A stretch of 64,000 bases of DNA from Polyangiaceae bacterium (GTDB lineage Bacteria; Myxococcota_A; Polyangia; Polyangiales; Polyangiaceae). This document shows, piece after piece, positions 52,371 to 60,420 of the stretch. Under the pieces are notes generated by a model. That model worked only from the letters and a program-made list of their open reading frames with translations. It was not told the DNA's origin and searched no databases. Position 1 is the stretch's first letter; each line of letters opens with the position of its first letter. Made by a program: the position numbers and the translations under genes. The stretch lies in contig JAICTZ010000029.1 of the NCBI GenBank assembly GCA_025936115.1, forward strand, positions 22,435 to 86,434. Direction: 5' to 3'.

Positions 52371-53440
52371 GCTCCGAGCGTGAGGGTCAAGAGCAGCGAA
52401 GGACGCCCGATCGTGGTGACCACCTCGTCGACGACGTGAACGTCGGCGTACGGTTCGGCGAGCTGTACGTGAGCGGCGAGCGTCAGAAAATAATGCGGCG
52501 AGAGTGCGGCGCTCGCCCCGACGCTGCCGTCAATCAGGAAAGCCCAGTGCTCGAGGCGGTGCCCGACGTGCGGCAAGCTCGCTTCCGCGTCGAGCGCCGT
52601 GCGCAAGAAACCTGCGGAGAGCGCGAGCAGCGGAGCGATACCCGATCGCGAGCCCGGCGAGGCAGCGAGCCCGAGCAGCCCGAATTGCTCGGCCAGGTGC
52701 ACGACGCCCGCTTCCGTTTCGAGCGCCGGACGATTGACGGAAGCCGCGCCGGTGACGCGCAGCGCGAGCCACGCACGGAACGCCCAATCGAAGCGACCGA
52801 GGGGCAGGAGCAGCGGACCGACTCCGTCGCGAGGCATGCGCACGCCGAGTCCAGCTTCGAGGCCGAACGCGGCGCTCGGTTGCGGCTTCTTTGGCGGAGG
52901 CAGTGGGCGCTCCGGCACCGCCGCGCTCGGCGGTGGCTTCGGCGTCCAATCGAGCGCGACGAGCTTCGAACGTAAGACCTCGAGGGCGCGGATCGCGAGT
53001 GTCCCCGCCGCGTTCTGCGTGTCCGGTTCGAGCACGACGCGCGTCACCGTGAGCTCGCGTGGGGTAGGCGGAGCCGCGTTTTCGTTCGCGGAAGGCGCGC
53101 GCTCGTCGAGCCAGACTTCGACGGCTACGGGCTTCTGCTCGCCGACCACGTCGAGCACGGCGTCGAACCCGCGCTCGTTCGCCATTCGGTCGAGCCAGGC
53201 GCGCGCGGCAGGCGCCGCCGTATCGCCCCCGGGCGGTCGCTCGGCGAGCGTCACGCCGAGACCGACGGCCAGGAGCTCGCCCTTCAAGCGAAACAGCGCT
53301 TCGTTGATCTCCGGCGCCGAACTTTTGGGGCGCAAGATGGCGACCGCCGCGGCACGCGCGTGCGCGGCGGTGAAGAGCACGAGGGCCGCCGCGAGCACGA
53401 TACACCTCAAGCGATTCACCGACGGCCTGCGCCGGAGCAT
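52361..53440 (-). CDS. Secreted envelope protein, probable beta-barrel, unknown function (module 2)
   Basis: 359 residues from an ATG. A Sec signal (RCIVLAAALVLFTAAHARA) is followed by an N-terminal domain, AVAILRPKSSAPEINEALFRLKGEL, resembling myxobacterial proteins that sit downstream of FecR/sigma pairs. A Pro-rich stretch (KPPPSAAVPERPLPPPKKP) at about residues 170-190 precedes a C-terminal half of alternating strands ending TLTLGAWL, fit for a small outer-membrane barrel. It is 66 bases downstream of the FecR gene and overlaps the pseudo-esterase start by a few bases. It is the counterpart of 15844-16911 but not closely similar in sequence. Confidence 0.72.
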   Translation of the reverse strand: MLRRRPSVNRLRCIVLAAALVLFTAAHARAAAVAILRPKSSAPEINEALFRLKGELLAVGLGVTLAERPPGGDTAAPAARAWLDRMANERGFDAVLDVVGEQKPVAVEVWLDERAPSANENAAPPTPRELTVTRVVLEPDTQNAAGTLAIRALEVLRSKLVALDWTPKPPPSAAVPERPLPPPKKPQPSAAFGLEAGLGVRMPRDGVGPLLLPLGRFDWAFRAWLALRVTGAASVNRPALETEAGVVHLAEQFGLLGLAASPGSRSGIAPLLALSAGFLRTALDAEASLPHVGHRLEHWAFLIDGSVGASAALSPHYFLTLAAHVQLAEPYADVHVVDEVVTTIGRPSLLLTLTLGAWL

Positions 53441-53506
53441 TCGCGTGGCTCGTCGTCTGCCGTGCCGATCGTGATCTGTTCCTCCAAGACTCTCGCAGTA
53501 GTAGCG

Positions 53507-54811
53507 CTACGGGACTCGCTCCAGCGTTCGCGCCGCCTCCGCGTAGCTCCCCTTCGGAAAGCGCCGCAGGTACTCGCTCGCGATTTCGCGCGCGCGGTCG
53601 GGGCCGTCGGTGGCCTTCACCAGGATCATTTTACGCCCCAACGCTTCCGCCGCGTAGGTGCCGGACGGCGCACGAGCGAGGTACTCGTCGTAGCGTGCGA
53701 TGGCCTGCGCGCTGCCGTGGGGGCGCAGCTCCTCGACGCGACCGAGCATGAACACGGCGTCGAGCGAGCGCGGCGAGTTCGGAAAGCGCTCGCGCTCCGC
53801 GAGCAACGCCGCGCGCGCGAGATCCGTCCGGCGCCGGTAGCGTGCGGCGTCGGCCAGCACGAACAGGTCGTCGCTCGACAGCGTCTGCAGGCTCGCCGCG
53901 ACGCCCGCGCGCTCGACGTCGTCGAGGATGCGATCCCACTGTCCCTTCGCGAGCGCCTGTCGCCAGCCGTGCTCGACCGACGACAGACGCGCCGCCGAAC
54001 TCGGAACGGGAAGCGACGAGGGACTCGGGCGCAGAGCAGGCGCGGGCGTCAGCGACGCGCTCGGCGCGGCGGCATCGGCCGCGGCCGCAATCCCAGCTGA
54101 AGCAGCAGGCGCCGAGTCGAGACGCGTTTCGCTGATCGTGGTCTCCGCTCGTTGCAGGCTCACCGCCAGATGCTGGCCCGGTCGCAAGCCGAGATCGTCC
54201 CCGACGACCGGACCGCTGACGGTGACGCGCCCGCGCCTGAGCTCGACGTCCAACCGCTCGGAGGTCGGATCCCAGACCACTGTAAAGTCGGTTCCCCTCA
54301 CCGACACCAGGAACGGTCCCGCCTCGACGACCCAGCGTCGTTCGGCGCTCGGGGTGATCCGGAACGCCGCCGTCCCGTGATCTACCTCGAAGCGTGCTCC
54401 GTCGGCGCCGAGGGAGCGCAGGCGCCCACGCGTGCCCGGCGTCAACACGAACGTGCTGCCCTCGTCGAAATCGAGCTCGACACCCCGATGGCCGATCTCC
54501 GAGAGGTAGCCGCCCTCGAGCACTTGGCCGCCCACGACCCGCGTCAGCGCCACGGGCTTCAGGGGGGCTCTCGGGTGTGGCCACAACGATCGCACGAGCA
54601 GCACGCCGAGCGCGACGCTCGACAGCGTCAGCGCGAGCGCCAGCCCACGGCGGAGTACCAAGCGCGGACGCTTGCGCTCGACGCTGAGCCTCGCTCTGAG
54701 CGCGTTGAGCCCGCGCTCGAGCGCGAGCGCGCCGTGCGGCTTGGCCGTCGTCCGCAGGTGCTCGGCCATGGCGTCGAGCCGATCCGCTTGCGTGCGTTCG
54801 GGGTCCTTCAT
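53507..54811 (-). CDS. FecR-domain anti-sigma protein with C-terminal TPR-like repeats
   Basis: 434 residues. A short cytoplasmic N-terminus, one membrane segment at about residues 55-75 (LALALTLSSVALGVLLVRSLW), and a FecR domain (VLEGGYLSEIGHRGVELDFDEGSTF, FLVSVRGTDFTVVWD, RVTVSGP) to about residue 215. A Pro/Ala/Ser spacer precedes a helical part with repeated tetratricopeptide-like units (RERFPNSPRSLDAVFMLG, RYDEYLARAPSGTYAAEAL, EYLRRFPKGSYAEAA). It overlaps the sigma gene (ATGA) and is its likely membrane antagonist. The TPR-like part may bind the downstream barrel protein. Confidence 0.9.
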   Translation of the reverse strand: MKDPERTQADRLDAMAEHLRTTAKPHGALALERGLNALRARLSVERKRPRLVLRRGLALALTLSSVALGVLLVRSLWPHPRAPLKPVALTRVVGGQVLEGGYLSEIGHRGVELDFDEGSTFVLTPGTRGRLRSLGADGARFEVDHGTAAFRITPSAERRWVVEAGPFLVSVRGTDFTVVWDPTSERLDVELRRGRVTVSGPVVGDDLGLRPGQHLAVSLQRAETTISETRLDSAPAASAGIAAAADAAAPSASLTPAPALRPSPSSLPVPSSAARLSSVEHGWRQALAKGQWDRILDDVERAGVAASLQTLSSDDLFVLADAARYRRRTDLARAALLAERERFPNSPRSLDAVFMLGRVEELRPHGSAQAIARYDEYLARAPSGTYAAEALGRKMILVKATDGPDRAREIASEYLRRFPKGSYAEAARTLERVP

Positions 54812-55443
54812 CCCGGCCTCGCCTCGAGCTTGCCGTCCAAACGGTCGGAGAGGGCGGGGTCGGCCGCGATCCAGCGGGAAAGCCGCTCGGACGCGTGAGC
54901 GAACGAGCGTTTAACCGTCGAGATCGAGATATCCATCGTGCTCGCGATCTCTTCCACGGTCATCGCGTCGACGCGCCTCAAGATGAAGACCAGCCTGTCG
55001 CGCGGCGATAGCCGATCGAGGAGGCGGTACAGATTCCTGACGAACTCGCGGCCCTCCACGTCCTGCACGGAGTGGCGGAGGTCGAGCAGAGTCTCCGGCT
55101 CGCTGAACGATAGCCAATGGCGGAGTTTGCGATAACGCAGGTGAGACCTGAGCGTGCGGACGGCGACGGAGTAGACGAAGCTTCGGAGACTGTCGCGATC
55201 CCGCAGCCTTTTGACGTTGCGAAACACGCCGGTGAAGACTTCTTGCGTCACGTCCTCCGCGTCGCTCTTCGAGCCGAGCGCGCGCTCCGCGGTCATGAGG
55301 ACGAGCGGCGCGAAGCGGTGCCAGGCCTCCGTGATGGCCCAGTCTTCCCCTAGCGTCAGCCCTTCGGCCACTTCCGCGTCCGATACGTCGCGACGGCTGC
55401 GGCCGGTCACGAGGGCTAGGGGCGTGCGGGAATGGCTGGACAT
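54808..55443 (-). CDS. ECF-type RNA polymerase sigma factor (module 2)
   Basis: 211 residues. Region 2 has EDVTQEVFTGVFRNVKRLRDRDSLRSFVYSV with the conserved D-x-T-Q-E-V, and region 4 has SPRDRLVFILRRVDAMTVEEIASTMDISISTVKRS, a clear helix-turn-helix. No region 1 or 3. The stop overlaps the FecR gene. It is divergent from the SGNH esterase gene, with 228 bases between them, where promoters for both would lie. Which genes it controls cannot be read from the sequence. Confidence 0.93.
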   Translation of the reverse strand: MSSHSRTPLALVTGRSRRDVSDAEVAEGLTLGEDWAITEAWHRFAPLVLMTAERALGSKSDAEDVTQEVFTGVFRNVKRLRDRDSLRSFVYSVAVRTLRSHLRYRKLRHWLSFSEPETLLDLRHSVQDVEGREFVRNLYRLLDRLSPRDRLVFILRRVDAMTVEEIASTMDISISTVKRSFAHASERLSRWIAADPALSDRLDGKLEARPG

Positions 55444-55670
55444 CGTCGCGCAGTACGTGGACCGAGAGCAGTCGCCGGAGCGCCGCGAAATGGTTCATAG
55501 GCCGATCGGCCCGCCGGTGCGGAAGCCGCCCGCACGTGAGCCCCACAAGATGGCACGCGAGGTCCCTCAAATCGAAGAAGCGCCGCCGTCCAGTGGCAGA
55601 CGATTGCCAAATCGAATACGAGAGCGACAGGCCGATCGACGGATCGGTCGAGGTGAGGCCACTGCGCCAC

Positions 55671-56918
55671 GTGGGGTCTATCCCTTGCTCACGCGCTCCG
55701 AATCGGGCCTCACGCGGCTCGGGGTTGATATCGCTTGCTGGCGTACTGGCGCTTCTCTTCGCGTGTAGCAGCGGCTCCGATGGCACGGGGAATCCGACTG
55801 CGGGCGCGCCCGGTAGCGGGGGTGGCGCGGGCGCCGGCGGACGTGCAGCTCCGTCAGCAGGCGCTGCTGGGACGGGTGCGGGAACAAGCGCCAGCGCAGG
55901 TAACAGCTCGGGTAACGGTGGGGCGGGCGCGCGCGGCGAAGGAGCAGGTGGCGCCGCGGGACACGCGGGCGGTGCCGGCGCCGGATTAGGAGGCGCGGGC
56001 CACGGCGGGAGCGCCGCCAACGCCGGTGGACGTGCGGGAACGAGCCCGACCGGCGGTCGTGCTGGCTCGGGGGGTGCCGGGGGCATGCCTTCCAACGGCG
56101 GCCAATCAGGCGCGCAGGGTTCCGGCGGCGCCATGGGCGGGACCGGCGGTGCCGCAGGTGGCGGCGCGGGTCGTGCTGGCGCCGGGGGTCGCGCGGGCAG
56201 TGCGGGTAGCGGCGCCGCGGGCACTGGCGGCACGTCCGGTTACACGCCTTGTCCCGCGACGGGTGCGTGCAAAATCATGCCCTTCGGAGATTCCATCACC
56301 GAGGGCTACAACGTCGCCGGCGGCTATCGTGCTCCGCTCTTTCAGCGCGCGCACGCCGCCGGTCACGACATTACCTTCGTCGGTTCAGCGAACGACTACT
56401 CGGTCCCGACGGTCGATGGCGTGGCGTTCCCGCCCAACCACGAAGGGCACGGCGGCTACACCATCGACGACGAGCCGTCGCATAACACCAAGGGGATCTC
56501 CCCCTTGGTCTCCAAGAGCATGAAGTCGTATGCGCCCGCGATCATCACGCTCATGATCGGCACGAACGACATCAACGGCAACATCGATGTCTCGACCGCG
56601 CCCGATCGGCTCGGCGCGCTGCTCGACTCCATCTACGCCCAGGATCCCGACGTGCTGATCGTGCTCGCGCAAATCGTGCCGACCGGCAGCGACGGCACGA
56701 ATCAAGCCGTCCAGAAGTACAACGCCGCGATCCCCGCCCTCGTTTCTGCGCGCACGAGCATGGGCCGTCACCTCGTCTTGGTCGACATGTATTCGACGTT
56801 CACGGCGCACTCGAACTACCGCACGTCGCTCATGGGCGACAATCTGCATCCGAATCAGGCCGGCTATGATCTGATGGGTGCGACCTGGTACTCGGCAGTC
56901 GCACCCTTTCTTCCCTGA
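55671..56918 (+). CDS. SGNH/GDSL esterase lipoprotein (CE3-like)
   Basis: About 415 residues from a GTG at 55671 (another GTG at 55653; upstream frame is long but without a leader). The leader ends VLALLFAC. A G/A/S linker runs to about residue 200. The SGNH domain carries block I MPFGDSITEG (Ser about 208), GGYRAPLFQRA, block III IGTNDING, and block V DNLHPNQAGYD with the Asp-x-x-His pair. This is the order of CE3-type acetyl xylan esterases and related SGNH hydrolases. Removal of acetyl groups from xylan is the likely role given the GH10 gene that follows. Divergent from the sigma factor gene. Confidence 0.88.
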   Translation: MGSIPCSRAPNRASRGSGLISLAGVLALLFACSSGSDGTGNPTAGAPGSGGGAGAGGRAAPSAGAAGTGAGTSASAGNSSGNGGAGARGEGAGGAAGHAGGAGAGLGGAGHGGSAANAGGRAGTSPTGGRAGSGGAGGMPSNGGQSGAQGSGGAMGGTGGAAGGGAGRAGAGGRAGSAGSGAAGTGGTSGYTPCPATGACKIMPFGDSITEGYNVAGGYRAPLFQRAHAAGHDITFVGSANDYSVPTVDGVAFPPNHEGHGGYTIDDEPSHNTKGISPLVSKSMKSYAPAIITLMIGTNDINGNIDVSTAPDRLGALLDSIYAQDPDVLIVLAQIVPTGSDGTNQAVQKYNAAIPALVSARTSMGRHLVLVDMYSTFTAHSNYRTSLMGDNLHPNQAGYDLMGATWYSAVAPFLP

Positions 56919-57030
56919 CCTCCCCTAACGCGCGACGGCAAGCGCGCGGGCCGAGCGGCGCGAGACGGAATTGCGCGGCTAGGACCACTGCGAGAGGTGA
57001 TTAATCGCACGTGTGACCGGGATTCCGCGC

Positions 57031-58446
57031 ATGCTTGAGAATTCCCACCCAGCAGCACGCCGAGGGTTCGGCTCATCAACCGTCAGGGTGATGAGCCTTG
57101 CGTTGTTGTTTGGTTTCGCGGGCCTGCCAGGTTGCGGGAACACGCCTCCTCCCATCGACCTCACGGGCGGTACCAACGCGACGGGCGGCTATCATGCGAG
57201 CGGAGGGTCCTCCACCACGGGCGGCACCGGGTTGCCGGCGGGCAACGCAGGAGGGCCGGCAGCCACGGGCGGAACTGGAACGGGCGGGACCGGTGGCTCG
57301 GGCGCCGCGGCGGGAACTAGCGCCGGCGGCAGAATCGGCTCCGGCGGCTCGACGGCCGCGAACGGCGGCGCCGCTGCCGGCGCGGGCGGGCCACACGTCG
57401 GCGGTGCCACGGGAAGCGGCGGTATGTCCGGGAGCGGAGGCCGCTCGGCGCAGGGCGGTCGTGCGGCGGGTGGCTCGTCGGCGCAGGGTGGTCGCGCGGC
57501 GGGCGGGGCGTCGGGCTCGGCCGGCAGCGGCGCCGCTGCAGGGTCGGTCGCGGCAGGTGGCAGCCCCGGACACACTTTTCCGCCGAAGTTCGCAGGCAAC
57601 ATCGACACTCGCGGTTCGATCCGCACCGACTTCGTCCAATATTGGGATCAATTCAGCCCGGAGAACGCCGGCAAATGGGGCTCGGTACAGCCCAATTCGC
57701 AAGACTCGTTCAACTGGACGTCGCTCGACGCGATGTACAAGTACGCGAACGACAATCACATCATCTTCAAACAGCACAACTTCCTCTGGGGTTCGCAGCA
57801 ACCGAGCTGGACCTCGAGCCTCACGAGCTCGAACGGCCCTACCGCCGTGCAGAACTGGATGAACGAGTTCTGCAAGCGCTATCCGAACACGCGGATCATC
57901 GACGTCGTCAACGAGCCCCCGCCCCACACGACCCCGAAGTACATCAACGCGATCGGCGGCACGGGCTCGAGCGGCTGGGACTGGATCGCGAACGCGTTCA
58001 AGTGGGCGCACGCAGCTTGCCCGAACGCGATCCTGGTGTTGAACGACTACAACAACATCGAGCAATCGGGTGACCTCCAGCACAGCATCGACATCGTCAC
58101 CGCGATCAAGAAGGTGAACGCGCCCATCGACGCCATCGGCTGTCAAGCGCACGGCGTCTCGGGCATGTCCTCGGCCACGATAAAGGCCAACATCGACAAG
58201 CTCGCGAGCGGGACCGGCCTGCCCGTGTACATCACCGAATACGACCTCAACATCTCCGACGACACGAAGCAGGCCTCGGTGATGAAGGATCAATTCACGA
58301 TGTTCTGGCAGAACGATAACGTGAAGGGCATCACCCTGTGGGGTTACGTCGTCGGCGCGACCTGGGAGACGAACAGCGGGCTCATGCAGAGCAGCGGCAC
58401 GATGCGGCCTTCCATGAGCTGGCTCATGGACTTCCTCGGTCGTTGA
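57031..58446 (+). CDS. GH10 endo-1,4-beta-xylanase lipoprotein
   Basis: About 471 residues from the ATG at 57031; a GTG at 57013 and an ATG at 57091 are alternatives. The leader ends FAGLPGC, and the G/A/S linker covers about residues 40-180. The GH10 domain begins FAGNIDTRGSIRTDFVQYW, and has ENAGKWGSVQ, FKQHNFLWGSQQP, acid/base Glu in IDVVNEPPP (about 295), DAIGCQAHG and nucleophile Glu in VYITEYDLN (about 403), followed by ITLWGYVVGATW. All catalytic features are intact. It cuts the backbone of xylan. A strong hairpin lies just downstream. Confidence 0.95.
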   Translation: MLENSHPAARRGFGSSTVRVMSLALLFGFAGLPGCGNTPPPIDLTGGTNATGGYHASGGSSTTGGTGLPAGNAGGPAATGGTGTGGTGGSGAAAGTSAGGRIGSGGSTAANGGAAAGAGGPHVGGATGSGGMSGSGGRSAQGGRAAGGSSAQGGRAAGGASGSAGSGAAAGSVAAGGSPGHTFPPKFAGNIDTRGSIRTDFVQYWDQFSPENAGKWGSVQPNSQDSFNWTSLDAMYKYANDNHIIFKQHNFLWGSQQPSWTSSLTSSNGPTAVQNWMNEFCKRYPNTRIIDVVNEPPPHTTPKYINAIGGTGSSGWDWIANAFKWAHAACPNAILVLNDYNNIEQSGDLQHSIDIVTAIKKVNAPIDAIGCQAHGVSGMSSATIKANIDKLASGTGLPVYITEYDLNISDDTKQASVMKDQFTMFWQNDNVKGITLWGYVVGATWETNSGLMQSSGTMRPSMSWLMDFLGR

Positions 58447-58452
58447 CGCGCG

Positions 58453-58470
58453 GGCGCTCACGCGAGCGCC
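58453..58470 (+). terminator. Hairpin after the GH10 xylanase gene
   Basis: GGCGCTC and GAGCGCC form a perfect 7-bp stem with the loop ACGC, starting 7 bases after the stop. No U-run follows, so intrinsic termination would be weak; it could also protect the transcript end. Confidence 0.45.
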
Positions 58471-58903
58471 GTCGCGACGCTGCCACGCGAAAAGGGTAGC
58501 AAAAATGCCGATGGAACCGAGTGTCAGGTGCCACTGCCTGTTGGATGGCAACTCGCTCGCGCATCCGCGCAGCGCTTGACGCCACCACTGCGCCGCCCTT
58601 CGGCGCCTTGGCCGGCGATAGCGGCCGACAGTCGCGATTTGGCTGCTTGGAGAGCGACGTAGTCGACGTCCCGGGGCTGTTCGGGACGACCACGCCGAAC
58701 GCCACCTCCGGCTCGCTCACGAGCGGCATGGCGACCGTCTCCGCGAGCGCGCCCTAGCGCAACGCCGGGGAGTCTCGAGCGAGCGAAGCGCACGAAAAAA
58801 CCTCCGAACATACAGCCGATTCCCGACAGTACCGTTAACGCTTGGTTTGCCGCCCGGGCGGCCGAACGCCCCCGTCGATTGATTACCCACTCAAGAAGAG
58901 AAA
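58471..58903. other. Intergenic stretch, no gene recognised
   Basis: About 430 bases between the GH10 hairpin and the second GH54 gene. Short open frames exist on both strands but none has a leader, a family motif or convincing codon pattern. The last 60 bases are relatively A/T-rich and contain AAGAAGAG 3 bases before the GH54 ATG, so they probably hold its promoter and ribosome site. Confidence 0.5.
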
Positions 58904-60418
58904 ATGACGATGTCCTCGAAGAACTCGGTCTCGGTTACGCGCCGCGCGATTTCGGCAAGCTGCGTCATGGCGTGCCTGGCCTTCGCGGGCTGTTCGAATT
59001 CGGCGGAAGAACCCGGCACCGGCGGAACTGGGGGCACCGGCGCGACTGGAGCGACCGGCGGCACGATGGGGCACGCGGGCATGAGCGGAATGACGGGCGG
59101 CAGCGGCGGAGCAGCTGGCGCCGTGGGTGTTGGTGGAGCTTCGCAGGCCGGCGCGAGTGCGGGCGGCCGCGCAAACCCGACGGGAGGTGCGCCGACGGCA
59201 GGTAATTCGAGCGGCGGTCACGCGGCGATGTCGAGTGGAGGCGGGGGTGCCGCTGCAGGCGCCGGCGGACGACCCGCGAGCGGAGGCAGGGGCGCGTCGG
59301 GGGGCACGGGTGCGCTCGCTGGAGCCGCCGGCAATTCCGGCGGGAGCTCACGCGGCGGCGCGGGCGGTGGTGGTGGCGCGGGCGGCGCGAGCACAGCGGG
59401 GAGAGGCGGCTCTGGAGCGGCCGGCGCGCCGGCGGGCGGTGCCGGCGGCCAAGGCCCCTGCGACATCTACGCAGCGGCGAACACGCCGTGCGTCGCAGCT
59501 CACAGCACGTCTCGCGCGCTCTACGCCGCGTACACGGGCCCGCTCTACCAGGTGCGACGTGCGTCGGACAAAACCACCAAAGACATCCCGGCCACGGGCG
59601 GGTTCGCGGACACGTCCGTGCAAGACGCGTTCTGCAGCGGAACCACCTGCACGATCTCGATTCTCTACGATCAAACGACGAACAAGAACGACCTCGTCAA
59701 ATCCCCTGTCGCGCATTGGTTGACGAACGGCGGCACGGAGTCGAGCGCCACCAAGGGAAAAACGACGCTGAGCGGACACACCGTCTACGGGATCTACGTT
59801 ACCGGGTACAGCGACAACGTGGCGTACCGCAACAACGCCACCAAGGGTGTCGCCAAGGGCGACGCGGCGGAGGCCATGTACATGGTCGCCGACGGCAAGC
59901 GCTTCAGCGACCAATGCTGCTTCGACTACGGCAACGCCGAGACGAGCGGTAACGACGACGGCAATGCCACGATGGAAGCCCTCTATTTCGGCTCCGACAT
60001 CACCTGGGGTGGCAAGGGCGACGGCAACGGCCCGTGGGTGGCCGCCGATCTCGAAAACGGCGTGTTCAAGAGCGACAAGGGTGGCTGGCAATCCCAGTCC
60101 ATCATGGTCCCGAGCGCCAAATCGATCGTCGCGACCTTCGCGACGGGCATGCTCAAAGGGCCGTCGGGCAATCACTTCACGCTCAAGGGCGGCAGCGCGC
60201 AATCCGGCACGCTCACCACGATGTGGGACGGAGTTCGGCCGTCCGGAGGCTACAGCCCGAAGAAGCTCCAGGGCGCCATCATCCTCGGCACGGGTGGCGA
60301 CGGCAGCAACGGCGGTACCGGCACGTTCTACGAGGGCGCCATGACGAACGGCAATCCGCCCGATTCGGTGGACGATGCCATCCAAGCCAACATCGTTGCT
60401 GCGGGTTACGGACACTGA
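58904..60418 (+). CDS. GH54 alpha-L-arabinofuranosidase lipoprotein (copy 2)
   Basis: 504 residues from an ATG. Leader ending LAFAGC, a linker to about residue 183, and a GH54 catalytic domain from GPCDIYAAANTPCVAAHSTSRAL to the end. The vicinal Cys-Cys (QCCFDYGNAE), nucleophile region AADLENGVF (Glu about 384) and GTGGDGSNGG (Asp about 466) with FYEGAM are all present, closer to fungal AbfB than copy 1, which has an extra Cys pair after the GGD motif. No CBM42 and no additional N-terminal domain. It is followed 2 bases later by the third beta-helix gene, so the pair repeats 17057-21513. Confidence 0.95.
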   Translation: MTMSSKNSVSVTRRAISASCVMACLAFAGCSNSAEEPGTGGTGGTGATGATGGTMGHAGMSGMTGGSGGAAGAVGVGGASQAGASAGGRANPTGGAPTAGNSSGGHAAMSSGGGGAAAGAGGRPASGGRGASGGTGALAGAAGNSGGSSRGGAGGGGGAGGASTAGRGGSGAAGAPAGGAGGQGPCDIYAAANTPCVAAHSTSRALYAAYTGPLYQVRRASDKTTKDIPATGGFADTSVQDAFCSGTTCTISILYDQTTNKNDLVKSPVAHWLTNGGTESSATKGKTTLSGHTVYGIYVTGYSDNVAYRNNATKGVAKGDAAEAMYMVADGKRFSDQCCFDYGNAETSGNDDGNATMEALYFGSDITWGGKGDGNGPWVAADLENGVFKSDKGGWQSQSIMVPSAKSIVATFATGMLKGPSGNHFTLKGGSAQSGTLTTMWDGVRPSGGYSPKKLQGAIILGTGGDGSNGGTGTFYEGAMTNGNPPDSVDDAIQANIVAAGYGH

Positions 60419-60420
60419 CC

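Noticed and set aside
58521..58757. 78-codon plus-strand and overlapping 101-codon minus-strand frames between GH10 and GH54
   Set aside because: No leader, motif or ribosome site; neither is convincingly coding.
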